33,311 nucleotides of DNA from Alphaproteobacteria bacterium (GTDB taxonomy: Bacteria; Pseudomonadota; Alphaproteobacteria; Rickettsiales; SXRF01). Every line of letters begins with the position of its first letter. Position 1 is the first letter of the stretch. The notes under the pieces are model-generated. The model searched no databases and was not told the origin of the DNA. It saw nothing but the letters and a program-made list of their open reading frames with translations. The stretch covers positions 1 through 33,311 of the forward strand of contig JANYCJ010000173.1 of assembly GCA_025360345.1 (NCBI GenBank), in the 5' to 3' direction. Position numbers and translations under genes: made by a program. Of the stretch, positions 25,316 through 33,311 are shown one piece after another.

Positions 25316-28093
25316 ATGAAAACATTACCACAAACCTATGACCATCAGGCCCGCGAGAAACATTGGCAGGAGCATTGGGTAAACGCGGGCACCTATCATT
25401 TCCAGAATGACAAGCCCCGGGACCAAACCTATGTCATAGACACCCCGCCCCCCACCGTATCCGGCGTGCTCCACATGGGGCATATTTTCAGCTACACTCA
25501 GGCAGACTTTATCGCCCGCTACAAGCGCATGTCCGGCCAGGACGTTTTCTACCCCATGGGCTTCGACGATAACGGCCTGCCCACAGAGCGCCTCGTAGAA
25601 AAAACCCTGAACATCAAGGGCTCGGCCATGCCCCGCGAGGAATTCGTGGAAAAATGCCGCGTCGTGGTAAAAGACGCCGAAGACGAATTCCGCAAACTCT
25701 TCAAAAGCACCGCCTTAAGCGTAGACTGGCGTCAGGAATACCACACCATCAGCGACGATGTTCGCAGGCTTTCCCAAGCCTCCTTCGTAGACCTCATGAA
25801 AAAGGGAGAAGCCTACCGCGACTTCCGCCCCACCTACTGGGACTGGGTAGACCAGACCGCCATCGCACAGGCCGAGATCGAAAACAAGGACATGCCCGGC
25901 GCAATGAACGATATCGAATTCGCCATTGAAGCAGGCGGCACCATCACTATCGCCACCACCCGCCCCGAGCTTCTCGGTGCCTGCGTTGCCGTCATGTACC
26001 ACCCGGAAGACCCCAACGCCGCAAAATACGAAGGCGCAACCGCCATCACCCCCTTATTTGGCGTCAAAGTCCCCATGCTCCCTGATGAGCTGGTGGAGCG
26101 CGACAAAGGCACAGGCCTTGTCATGTGCTGCACCTTCGGCGACGACACCGACAAGGAATGGTGGCGCAAGCACAACCTGCCCACCCGCACCATCCTCGGC
26201 CTCGACGGCAAAATCACCATCCTCCGCCGCCCTTATGATGGCGGCGAGCCTACCGAGATCGACTTCCGCGGCAGCCGCGATGGCGACTATGCCGCCAAGC
26301 TGGACCGCATCAACTGCGTGGATTTCCCCTTCACCAACAGCGTATTCGTCCAGCTTGAAGGCCTTAAGCCCAAACAGGCCAACGCCAAAATGCTCGAACT
26401 GCTTCAGGCCTCAGGCAAATTACTCAAGCAAACTCAAATTGTTCACAGCGTCAAATGCGCGGAACGTTCCGGCACCCCCATTGAAATCATTCCGACCTAC
26501 CAGTGGTTCATCAAAATTGTGAACAAGAAGGAGCAACTTCTTGCAAAAGGTGAAGAATGCACTTGGCACCCCGAATATATGCGCATCCGCCTAAACCAGT
26601 GGATTGAAGGTCTCAAGGAAGACTGGTGCATCTCCCGCCAGCGGTTCTTCGGCATCCCATTCCCGGTCTGGCACTCAAAACGCCCCGGGGAAGAGGGCAA
26701 GATTCTATACGCCGATTTCAATCAGCTCCCCGTAGATCCTTTGCGCGACCTCCCTCCCGGCTACACGCGCGAAGAAGTCACCGCCGACAAAGATGTCATG
26801 GACACATGGGCCACCAGCTCCATCTCCCCCCAGCTGAACTCCCGCGGCATCAATAAAGACTTCACCGTGGACAAAGAGCGCCACGCTAAACTCTTCCCCG
26901 CCGACCTCCGCCCACAGGCGCACGAGATCATCCGCACATGGGCCTTTTACACCATTGTCAAAGCCCATCTTCATGGCGATACCATACCGTGGAAAAACGT
27001 GATGATTTCCGGCTGGTGCCTCGCCGCCGACAAATCCAAGATGAGCAAGTCCAAGGGCAATGTCATCACCCCCGTCGCCCTCATCGAAGACAAAGGCTCC
27101 GACGCGGTGCGCTACTGGGCCTCAACATCCCGCCTCGCCACCGATACGGCCTTCTCTGAAGACCTGTTAAAAATTGGCCGCAAGCTTGTGAATAAACTGT
27201 GGAATGCCTCAAACTTCGCCGCCCAGAATTTAAGCCGCATCGAAGGCACACCCACTACCGCTGCCGGCGATGCCAAGAGCGGAATAATTACAGAGACCCT
27301 CGACATCTGGATTCTCTCGCGCTTAAACCAGTGCATTAAGAAAGCCACACAGCAATTTGAATCATATGAATATTGCGACTCCCGAGTAGCAATCGAAGAT
27401 TTTTTCTGGAACGACTTCTGCGACAACTATCTGGAACTGGTCAAAAACCGCGCTTATGGCAGCGAAGGCGCCTCCGCCAAGGCCCAGCAATCAGCGCTCT
27501 ACACCATATATCACTGCCTTGAAACCTTGCTGCGCCTTTTTGCCCCCTTCGTGCCTCATATCACCGAAGACCTCTACAGCCATATTTTCGATGAACGCTA
27601 CGCGAAAAGCGGCTCCGTCCACGCTCGTGGCACATGGCCCAATGAAGCCGATTACCCCTATGAGGCCACCGCCGAGCGCAGCGGTATGGCCTGTGTCGAT
27701 ATCCTGAACGTTATCCGCAAAGCCAAATCAGAAGCCAATGTCTCCATTAAGTTCCCCGTCTCCCAGGTAGAACTCAAAGCCACCGGCTCCGAAACCACAT
27801 GGGCACATCTGAAACCCATCATCGAAGATTTGAAAGCCGCCGGCAACGCTGCCGCCATTGTCGCCGCCGATGACGCAAACCTGCCCTACACCACCGAGTC
27901 AGGCTGGTTCGCCGTGCGCGTCACCCTCACTAAGGTCGAGGAGCACAAGCGCAACCCCGACCAGCAGGAGCATGAAAAAATAGATGGCAACAAAATCCTC
28001 CACGCCCCCGGCTCGCCCGACCTCAGCAAGCACGTGGTAAAACTTAAGGTGGCCGAAGTGCCCCAGTCGCTGGATAAAAGCAAAGGCCGATGA
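25316..28093 (+). CDS. valS: Valyl-tRNA synthetase, archaeal-like type
   Basis: A 925-aa class I synthetase. The HIGH signature is HMGH (residues 53-56) in PPPTVSGVLHMGHIFSYTQ, and the KMSKS signature is KMSKSKGN near residue 575. An editing (CP1) domain lies between, with TTRPELLGACVAV. The stretch YPMGFDDNGLPTERLVEK differs from the usual bacterial TDHAGIATQ and matches the archaeal-like ValRS described in Rickettsia and relatives. It charges tRNA-Val in the cytoplasm and deacylates Thr-tRNA-Val. The weak ribosome site is GGAA. The stop overlaps the next gene by 4 bases. Confidence 0.96.
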   Translation: MKTLPQTYDHQAREKHWQEHWVNAGTYHFQNDKPRDQTYVIDTPPPTVSGVLHMGHIFSYTQADFIARYKRMSGQDVFYPMGFDDNGLPTERLVEKTLNIKGSAMPREEFVEKCRVVVKDAEDEFRKLFKSTALSVDWRQEYHTISDDVRRLSQASFVDLMKKGEAYRDFRPTYWDWVDQTAIAQAEIENKDMPGAMNDIEFAIEAGGTITIATTRPELLGACVAVMYHPEDPNAAKYEGATAITPLFGVKVPMLPDELVERDKGTGLVMCCTFGDDTDKEWWRKHNLPTRTILGLDGKITILRRPYDGGEPTEIDFRGSRDGDYAAKLDRINCVDFPFTNSVFVQLEGLKPKQANAKMLELLQASGKLLKQTQIVHSVKCAERSGTPIEIIPTYQWFIKIVNKKEQLLAKGEECTWHPEYMRIRLNQWIEGLKEDWCISRQRFFGIPFPVWHSKRPGEEGKILYADFNQLPVDPLRDLPPGYTREEVTADKDVMDTWATSSISPQLNSRGINKDFTVDKERHAKLFPADLRPQAHEIIRTWAFYTIVKAHLHGDTIPWKNVMISGWCLAADKSKMSKSKGNVITPVALIEDKGSDAVRYWASTSRLATDTAFSEDLLKIGRKLVNKLWNASNFAAQNLSRIEGTPTTAAGDAKSGIITETLDIWILSRLNQCIKKATQQFESYEYCDSRVAIEDFFWNDFCDNYLELVKNRAYGSEGASAKAQQSALYTIYHCLETLLRLFAPFVPHITEDLYSHIFDERYAKSGSVHARGTWPNEADYPYEATAERSGMACVDILNVIRKAKSEANVSIKFPVSQVELKATGSETTWAHLKPIIEDLKAAGNAAAIVAADDANLPYTTESGWFAVRVTLTKVEEHKRNPDQQEHEKIDGNKILHAPGSPDLSKHVVKLKVAEVPQSLDKSKGR

Positions 28094-28404
28094 CCGAAGC
28101 CCCCGATAATATGATGGAGCAACTGCCCCATTACCGCTCCAAATACGACGCGGCCAAGAAAATCCACGTCTACTTCGTCCCCGCCTTCGACGAATTGCGC
28201 AAAGAAAAAATGTATTTCTACGCCATTGCCAGCGAAATGCTTCACGAAGAAACCCTCCGCTGCCTGAAAAAAGGCGACATCCCCCACTTCGCCGTGGTTG
28301 TGGATAAGGGCTATGGCGAGCCAACCGCCGAGGTTAAGGCCAAGGTAAAAGCCTATTACGGCTTCGATCACGATAAAGAGGAAAGCGGCCGCCTAGCCCG
28401 CTAA
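28090..28404 (+). CDS. Unrecognised small protein coupled to valS
   Basis: A 104-aa soluble protein whose ATG overlaps the valS stop (ATGA). It has an aromatic, strand-like opening (KIHVYFVPAFDELRKEKMYFYAI), a helix, then HFAVVVDKGYGEPTAEVKAKVKAYYGF, and reads like a compact alpha/beta domain. No catalytic motif or family is recognised. Coupling suggests production with ValRS. The 3' end overlaps the convergent DUF218/ParB-like gene by 12 bases. Confidence 0.7.
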   Translation: MTEAPDNMMEQLPHYRSKYDAAKKIHVYFVPAFDELRKEKMYFYAIASEMLHEETLRCLKKGDIPHFAVVVDKGYGEPTAEVKAKVKAYYGFDHDKEESGRLAR

Positions 28405-30069
28405 GCCCAGCGTAACACTTTTCCCGCTGCGCTGCTCCGCCAGCTTCTGCACGAAGCCCGAATCAATTTTGAAATCTTTTGGCAGGTTAAAGATGTTGAT
28501 CTGCACCTGCGAAGCTTTGGAAGGCTCGGTCACCTTATATTCCTGCTGCTCCAGCTTCTGCTTTACCAGCCCAAGAATTTTTTCCTGCCGCGCCCCATCA
28601 TTCGGCACGCGTTCGGCCAGCTTCGCCGCCACTTCCGGCGATATGCCACCCTTCCGCACCTGATCGAGCGCGGCGTCGGAAAGCTTAGCCATGCTGAAGG
28701 CCATGCGCAAATTGCCCTTATCCATCTGCAAATGCGGCAATAGCTCCATATTGACCTTGCCGCTCTGCGCTTCCTTGAACACCCGTGCCGTGTCCACGGC
28801 ATCCGTCTGCCCATGGGCAATATTCTTGTAAGCGGCAATGATCTTTACATCCTGCGCGGTATACCCGTCGGCCTCGCGCAGCACCATCGCCGCCATCTTG
28901 CCCGGGCCTGTTCCTTTGGCATTCAGCGTCTTGGCCAGATCCACGCGGTGATGCCCATCCGCCACAAACACCCGCCCGTCCAGCCGCTCATGCACCAGTA
29001 TCGGGTCGCCATGCAGCAGCGGGTCCCACTGCTCCGTATGATAGCGCCCCTTTTCCGTCACACCCGCTTTGTCCCCGCCGGAGCGGAACTGGTAGGTCGG
29101 CGCATCCACTTGGATTTCTTTCGGGTCGATCAGCACCAGCTGCGCCTCCAGCTTGGGCTTGCGCATTTTCAGGCGCTCCTGCAGCTTGTCGAAACCCACG
29201 TCAATCTGCCGCGCCAGCGTATCCGCCGCCACGCTGATCTTAATATCTCGCGGCGCAGCCTCTCCCACCGTATCCACATGGAAATTGCGCGGCACCGCCG
29301 CCTTGATCGCTGCATCCTGGTATTTCACATAAGGATGGCTGGAAATCGCCAGCACCTCGCCCGCTTCCGGGTGCGTCTGCTGCCACGCTTCTATCGTATC
29401 TTTAGTGGTCGCACGTGCGCCATCCGGCTTGTTGTAAGTATTCACTTCGAACACGCGCACATTTTGCATATCCTTGGGCCAGCTCGCAGCCTTTTCGTAA
29501 TACCGCGCTTCCATCATATCCATTTCAATGCGGCTGGCCGCGCCGTTTGGCCCACGCCTGCCGGCGCTCTGCTCTTGCTCAGCGACCAGCGGCCGCTCGC
29601 TTCCCAGCAGCTGTATCTTGCCAAAACGCACCCCTTGGTCCCACATCTGCTTCAGCGTATCAAGGCGCTTATCCACCTCTGCTTCGGTCGCGCCCAGCAC
29701 CAGCACATGGTCGTAATATTTCTGTGTGGGCTTCACCCCTTCGGTCATGCCCGCCTGCTCCAGCACCTGCAGAAGCTCAGCGCGGTGCTGCTTGAAAGAT
29801 TCCGGTTCATTGATCTGGCTTCGCTCTTCACCCTTTGGGCGGATCATATGTTCCTGCGTAATATCATGCAGTACCTTGGAAGCCTGCTGCAAATCATTGA
29901 ACGTCAGGTTATTCAGGATCGCGTCGGCCTTTTTATCACAAAGAATGCCGTTCACGCCCTCCACCTCGCCAAAGGCGCCGGCAGCCTGCAACAGCTTAAC
30001 CACCGCCCGCTGCTGCGTAGCGTTGGAATAGCCAAGGGCGTCCAGAACAGGTTTTAAAGTAACGGTCAT
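28393..30069 (-). CDS. Large unknown protein with DUF218-like and ParB/Srx-like parts
   Basis: A 558-aa soluble protein. Residues about 119-270 resemble the DUF218/YdcF fold: DHVLVLGATEAEVDKRL, KIQLLGSERPL, RATTKDTIEAWQQ and EVLAISSHPYVKYQDAAIK appear in the expected order. Residues about 310-430 contain IDPKEIQVD and, 40 residues on, ILVHERLDGRVFVADGHHRVDLAK, the layout of a ParB/sulfiredoxin-like domain (xxDGHHRxxxA). The C-terminal 130 residues are helical. Combining the two folds is unusual and no full-length homologue is recalled. No signal peptide is seen. The large plus-strand ORF 28813-30057 is its His/Arg/Leu-rich shadow. Confidence 0.6.
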   Translation of the reverse strand: MTVTLKPVLDALGYSNATQQRAVVKLLQAAGAFGEVEGVNGILCDKKADAILNNLTFNDLQQASKVLHDITQEHMIRPKGEERSQINEPESFKQHRAELLQVLEQAGMTEGVKPTQKYYDHVLVLGATEAEVDKRLDTLKQMWDQGVRFGKIQLLGSERPLVAEQEQSAGRRGPNGAASRIEMDMMEARYYEKAASWPKDMQNVRVFEVNTYNKPDGARATTKDTIEAWQQTHPEAGEVLAISSHPYVKYQDAAIKAAVPRNFHVDTVGEAAPRDIKISVAADTLARQIDVGFDKLQERLKMRKPKLEAQLVLIDPKEIQVDAPTYQFRSGGDKAGVTEKGRYHTEQWDPLLHGDPILVHERLDGRVFVADGHHRVDLAKTLNAKGTGPGKMAAMVLREADGYTAQDVKIIAAYKNIAHGQTDAVDTARVFKEAQSGKVNMELLPHLQMDKGNLRMAFSMAKLSDAALDQVRKGGISPEVAAKLAERVPNDGARQEKILGLVKQKLEQQEYKVTEPSKASQVQINIFNLPKDFKIDSGFVQKLAEQRSGKSVTLGLAG

Positions 30070-30160
30070 GCTATCTTTTTACGCTTTATCCACCCTTCAG
30101 TTTAGCATTTTTGTATGAAGCTTTGATGACAAACCCCCGCTAACTAAAGATTTAAACAAT

Positions 30161-30192
30161 AAAAAAACCCCCTTCCTTTGCAGGAAGGGGGT
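30161..30192 (-). terminator. Rho-independent terminator of the Ala-rich gene operon
   Basis: On the minus strand CCCCCTTCCT pairs perfectly with AGGAAGGGGG around a GCAA loop, followed by seven T. It lies 43 bases after the stop of the Ala-rich gene. Confidence 0.92.
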
Positions 30193-30234
30193 CAGAGAGA
30201 GTAACCTAGAGAACTATATAATATCCAACACGAT

Positions 30235-30897
30235 CTATTTTGCGCTGGCGGAAGCCGTAGTAGCCACACCAAGGCCACGGCCTTCTTCATTTTGCTTAAT
30301 GCCTAAACGGTCCAGAAGCTCTTTGGCTTTAGAATCGGGAGGGCCTTCATTGGCAGTAGAAAGCGCCGCAGAGGCGACAATGCCCTGCTGGGGGGAAACA
30401 GTGGTCTCGGTAAGCGCGGCAGTTTTATCGGTAACCACGGCTGAGCCTGCACCAAGATTACCCTGTCCGTCCGCGGCCGTACCGGCAGCAACAACCGTAG
30501 GAGTTTTCTCAGGCCCGCTGGTCGTTTCAACAGCGCCGCCGCTGGCAGCAACCTTCGCATTGGCATCGCCAACCGCAAGGGCAGCACCCTGTGCCGGCGG
30601 GTTAACGCCTTCTTTAATTTGCTTCATTTCATCGGCGCTAGGTTGCAGGGCCTGCAATTCTTTTGCTTCGGCAACTGCACCCGCACCGCTCAAAATCCCG
30701 ACCAATCCCGCAACACCATTATCGGTAGCAGCAGCCGCAGCTACATCGCCATCAGCAAGCGCCGCTTTAATCGCCGCCACATTAGGGCTTGCCAGGATAG
30801 CACCAATAAGTGCGCTAACGCGTGCCGAACGTGCCGCTGCATCTGCATCTGCGGCAGTTTTGTTGTCGGCAACAGGCATAGCTACTGATTCCGCCAT
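30235..30897 (-). CDS. Ala-rich protein of unknown function
   Basis: From the ATG at 30897 (MAESVAMPV, with AAGGA upstream) the product has 220 residues; the track begins at an earlier GTG. Composition is extreme in Ala with much Gly, Val, Thr and Ser. A first part (about 20-95) is helical with IGAILASPNVAAIKAALADGDVAAAAAT and GLVGILSGAGAVAEAKELQAL, and the second is a low-complexity, Thr/Ala/Gly/Pro-rich stretch. It ends with a short charged helix (AKELLDRLGIKQNEEGRG). No signal peptide is seen. It is the second gene of a two-gene operon and has a strong terminator. Confidence 0.7.
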   Translation of the reverse strand: MAESVAMPVADNKTAADADAAARSARVSALIGAILASPNVAAIKAALADGDVAAAAATDNGVAGLVGILSGAGAVAEAKELQALQPSADEMKQIKEGVNPPAQGAALAVGDANAKVAASGGAVETTSGPEKTPTVVAAGTAADGQGNLGAGSAVVTDKTAALTETTVSPQQGIVASAALSTANEGPPDSKAKELLDRLGIKQNEEGRGLGVATTASASAK

Positions 30898-30954
30898 GAT
30901 AAAAAATCCTTTCTTCACTTATAAACAAAAACCAATAACCGGAAGACCGGGCAG

Positions 30955-31893
30955 TTACTTAGCCAGGCCGAGAGCCTTGCCACCTTTAAGCACCGTAAGG
31001 TAAGTAACAGCAGCACCGCCTGCAAGCTCAGCGGCAGCCTTGAACAGCTTGCCACCATCAGCCGGTATTTCCTGGCCTTTTTCGTCCGTATCAGCACCGA
31101 TAATGCCCATAACCTGTCCCAGATCCTTCAAGCCGTAGCCGCTGATGATAACGCCAAGCGCCGCACCACCAACCTTCATGCTCTTGCCAAGGAACTTCGA
31201 CTCGGTAATAACGCCCGTGCTCTTGTCAATGCTGGCAACATTCACGTTTGCCTTCACATTGGCCATGATCTTCTGCACAAAGTTCTTACCCTTCATGCCT
31301 TCTTCGCCAATAACGCCAAGCTTCACGGCTTCGGGCGTATTTCTATAAATCTTGCCACCCACGCTTGCAGCCGCGCCAACTGCGCTGGTAGCAGTTTCCA
31401 GTGCGCCGCTCGGGCCGCCGCCAATATGTTCATGGCCACCCAAAACCTTAGCTTCGGTGCGGTAACGGGTCAGGTGTTCCTGATCCTTGGCAACTTCCGC
31501 AAGTGCTTTGTCACGAGCCTTTGCCAAAGCATCAATTTCAGCTTTGTTAGCCGCGCTGGCAACACCGGTTTCATAAGTAGCCACGGCAGCTTTTTTGGAA
31601 GCTTCCAGCTCAGCCTGCAGGCGAGCGGCAGCGGTTTCGAATTTACCACCGGTTTCCTTCAGCGTCTGTGCGGCTGCCTGGCCATCAGTTGAAGTAGCCC
31701 ATTTGCTATCCGGCGCTTCAAGTTTTGCCTTATTAACGGAATGCTGCGTATTGAGCGTGTCCCAATGATCGTTCAGCGCCTTAGCAGTATCGTTGGCTGA
31801 ATTGAAAATAGCTTCGGGTACTGCCTTGCCCTGCGTAGAGGGATGTACCGGCTGTGCAGCAACGTCATAAGGTTTGAATAGGGGCTCAGACAT
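30955..31893 (-). CDS. Coiled-coil protein with hydrophobic C-terminal segments
   Basis: A 312-aa protein of unknown family. Residues about 35-150 are Ala/Lys/Glu-rich and heptad-like (ETAAARLQAELEASKKAAVATYETGV...), suggesting a long coiled coil. Residues about 165-312 are Gly/Ala-rich with hydrophobic stretches (KVGGAALGVIISGYGL, LGQVMGIIGAD, AAAELAGGAAVTYLTVLKGGKALGLAK) that could enter a membrane. There is no N-terminal signal. The ribosome site GGAG lies seven bases before ATG. The Ala-rich gene follows 37 bases downstream. The coiled-coil plus glycine-rich membrane ending resembles the plan of some translocators and tape-like proteins, but that is only a resemblance. Confidence 0.72.
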   Translation of the reverse strand: MSEPLFKPYDVAAQPVHPSTQGKAVPEAIFNSANDTAKALNDHWDTLNTQHSVNKAKLEAPDSKWATSTDGQAAAQTLKETGGKFETAAARLQAELEASKKAAVATYETGVASAANKAEIDALAKARDKALAEVAKDQEHLTRYRTEAKVLGGHEHIGGGPSGALETATSAVGAAASVGGKIYRNTPEAVKLGVIGEEGMKGKNFVQKIMANVKANVNVASIDKSTGVITESKFLGKSMKVGGAALGVIISGYGLKDLGQVMGIIGADTDEKGQEIPADGGKLFKAAAELAGGAAVTYLTVLKGGKALGLAK

Positions 31894-32033
31894 AAAAGTT
31901 CTCCGCGTTAAAAAGAATTGATGGGTTAAATCGTTTTTCTACTTAACTGTATAATACCCAAAAACACCACAAGTTGTGTTACAGTTTTATGAAACTGCCC
32001 ATATTTTATTCCGCACCCCATATCGCATTGTTT

Positions 32034-32483
32034 TTATTCAAAGAAAATAATGCTAACAGGATAAAAAAAGTGTTTTTCCGCTTCCCGTCTTTGCACCAGC
32101 CCGGGAAGTTTCACATTCCCTGCAAAAACCCAGCGCCCGAACTGCTCCGCCGCCAGTTCCATCTCTCCTTGGGTAACAAACCGGCATAAAGTAGATTTTT
32201 CAAATGCATAAACACCAATATTATACGCAAGGCAGACCACCGCGTCAAACTGCCCCTGCGTAAGACCGCAGCCAACCACCCGCGACACCCCCGCCTCCAC
32301 AACACTAATATCCTGTTTAAGCAAGTTTTCAGCCGCAATCTCACTGATGGCCGCCACATCGTCGCCCTCATGCATCACATGCCCATACCCAATCGTCCGC
32401 TTGCCAGCCGGGCACAGGTAAGCAGCCGCTGAAAACCCTTCAAACTGCTTGAGCAGCGCAATACCCCGTTCAGAAATATGCAT
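32034..32483 (-). CDS. Phage-type lysozyme (GH24 endolysin)
   Basis: From the ATG at 32483 (MHISERGIALLKQFEG) the product has 149 residues, a normal GH24 length. The catalytic spacing is E15 - 8 residues - C24 - 5 residues - T30 in FEGFSAAAYLCPAGKRTIGYGH, the E-(D/C)-T triad of P22/RrrD-like endolysins. QFDAVVCLAYNIG and LVQRREAEK complete the family pattern. It cleaves the MurNAc-GlcNAc bond of peptidoglycan. There is no signal peptide or SAR helix, so release would need a holin. It lies 7 bases after a membrane-anchored coiled-coil gene; the last residues after RREAEK are atypical. Confidence 0.9.
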   Translation of the reverse strand: MHISERGIALLKQFEGFSAAAYLCPAGKRTIGYGHVMHEGDDVAAISEIAAENLLKQDISVVEAGVSRVVGCGLTQGQFDAVVCLAYNIGVYAFEKSTLCRFVTQGEMELAAEQFGRWVFAGNVKLPGLVQRREAEKHFFYPVSIIFFE

Positions 32484-32490
32484 CATGGGA

Positions 32491-32772
32491 CTAATGGATA
32501 TTGATAAGGCGTTTATTGATCTGCTCTGTTTGCCTGTGCATACTTTCAATTTCCTTTTTCAAATATTCCAGCCTTTCATCCAGCCGCGCGAATTTCTCAT
32601 TCAGCATCACTGTATTCACCGACTGGCGCTCTACGCTGCTCACCCGCGCATCAAGTTGGGTGGCCCATACCAGCGCGCCCGCGGCCTGTATCACAACCGA
32701 AAAAAGCACCGCCCCCGGCATCCTGCGCAACCATGAAAACAGAACCGGAAATCGCTGTTCATCCCCTGACAT
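32491..32772 (-). CDS. Small membrane-anchored coiled-coil protein
   Basis: A 93-aa protein with one membrane helix (about 18-38, MPGAVLFSVVIQAAGALVWATQL) and then a continuous coiled coil (DERLEYLKKEIESMHRQTEQINKRL). With the lysozyme directly downstream it looks like part of a phage lysis cassette. It could be a spanin-like or holin-associated protein. A homologue cannot be named. Confidence 0.72.
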   Translation of the reverse strand: MSGDEQRFPVLFSWLRRMPGAVLFSVVIQAAGALVWATQLDARVSSVERQSVNTVMLNEKFARLDERLEYLKKEIESMHRQTEQINKRLINIH

Positions 32773-32783
32773 AACATGCCCGC

Positions 32784-33311
32784 TTAAAAGATGTTTTGCG
32801 CAACAGAATCACTCACCGCCGCTGCCGCAACAGGGGTAGGGTGCGTGCCATCCAGCGTCTTGCCCGGCGTCGCTGCCGCCCAAAGCCCGCTGTCTCGCGC
32901 AGACATTGCCCCATCCGCCGCCTCGATGCACCGGCTGACACCCGCGGGCAACCCCCGTACGTAGTTATTATAGGTGTTAAGGTCCGAAAGTGCCCACGGC
33001 GCTGCTTTCTGCGTCTGCCCGCCGGTGGTGGCCCAGCTGTCCGTGCTGTCCGTACGCGGCGTAAGCGTACAAACGCTTTTTCGCCCATTATATAGGGAAA
33101 GATAGCTCAGCATTTCACTTTCCAGCTGGCTGACATTGCCCCGCAGCCGCAAATCATTGACGCCATATTGAAAGACAACGTCGGTATAGCTTCCGTTTAG
33201 CGCGGCAATAAGCGCTTGCAGCCGCGTTGTGCCGCCCAGCGCCTCATGCACCCCCTGCCCCTGTCGGCATATCTTCATATAAGAAGCCTTGCTCGCCAGT
33301 GCCCTTGCCAG
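32784..33311 (-). CDS. SGNH/GDSL hydrolase-like protein, N-terminus outside window
   Basis: The open frame continues unbroken to the window edge (reading LARALASKASYMKICRQGQG), so the track start at 33278 is an internal Met and the protein is cut off. The SGNH block III is visible as DVVFQYGVNDLR, and the catalytic Asp-His of block V as DGTHPT near the C-terminus. The Ser of block I must lie outside. Such proteins are common in phage tails or as acyl esterases. It is followed 11 bases later by the coiled-coil and lysozyme genes, consistent with a prophage-like or gene-transfer-agent-like locus. Confidence 0.72.
   Translation of the reverse strand: MARALASKASYMKICRQGQGVHEALGGTTRLQALIAALNGSYTDVVFQYGVNDLRLRGNVSQLESEMLSYLSLYNGRKSVCTLTPRTDSTDSWATTGGQTQKAAPWALSDLNTYNNYVRGLPAGVSRCIEAADGAMSARDSGLWAAATPGKTLDGTHPTPVAAAAVSDSVAQNIF

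Noticed and set aside
28813-30057. 414-aa plus-strand ORF
   Set aside because: It is antisense to the 558-aa gene, rich in His, Arg, Leu and Gln, has no domain, and is explained by the codon bias of the opposite strand.
31966-31976. CACAAGTTGTG short palindrome upstream of the coiled-coil gene
   Set aside because: Only 11 bases and imperfect when extended; not distinguishable from chance.

Overview
The window is a gene-dense stretch of a moderately GC-rich alphaproteobacterial chromosome. The evidence is a cobS-cobT-dnaJ-bolA-rpmB neighbourhood, a small DUF1674/SDHAF4-type protein beside rsmB and rpe, a K+-independent membrane pyrophosphatase, a Sua5/YqaA pair and an orphan ParA. The valyl-tRNA synthetase has the archaeal-like active-site signature reported for Rickettsia, which hints at a deep or Rickettsiales-like lineage. 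The genus cannot be named from sequence alone. No rRNA, tRNA, IS element or CRISPR array was seen.

Region 1 (1-4160): the 3' end of groEL and its terminator, then three tandem, strongly diverged paralogs of an unrecognised multi-helix membrane protein family (two with GTG/TTG starts, the last two translationally coupled). A 52-aa membrane micro-protein, absent from the ORF track, lies convergently behind them.

Region 2 (4320-12340): rpmB and a SAM methyltransferase face a five-gene minus-strand run (DnaJ-domain protein, secreted basic protein, lipoprotein, CobS, CobT). BolA, an orphan ParA, Sua5 and a YqaA-like membrane protein follow. Genes are packed with overlapping stops and starts.

Region 3 (12330-20020): a NagB-like/PIG-L deacetylase fusion, HppA, a probable Fe(II)/2-oxoglutarate oxygenase, and an operon of SIMPL-domain protein, SDHAF4-like protein, thioredoxin-fold membrane protein (frameshifted at an A5 run) and inorganic pyrophosphatase. 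Both a soluble and a membrane-bound PPi hydrolase are present, so pyrophosphate use is a theme here.

Region 4 (20060-28404): rsmB and rpe, separated by a tandem pair of paralogous unknown proteins, then yacG, a double-FHA/PP2C-like protein, valS and a coupled small unknown gene. A perfect 18-bp palindrome lies between the phosphatase and valS.

Region 5 (28390-33311): a large unknown protein with a DUF218-like part and a ParB/Srx-like 'ADGHHR' part, an Ala-rich protein co-transcribed with a coiled-coil/hydrophobic protein, and a phage-like set (GH24 lysozyme, membrane-anchored coiled-coil protein, SGNH hydrolase cut by the window edge). The strongest candidates for undescribed biology are the three-paralog membrane cluster, the FHA-FHA-PP2C protein, the DUF218/ParB-like protein and the Ala-rich/coiled-coil pair.
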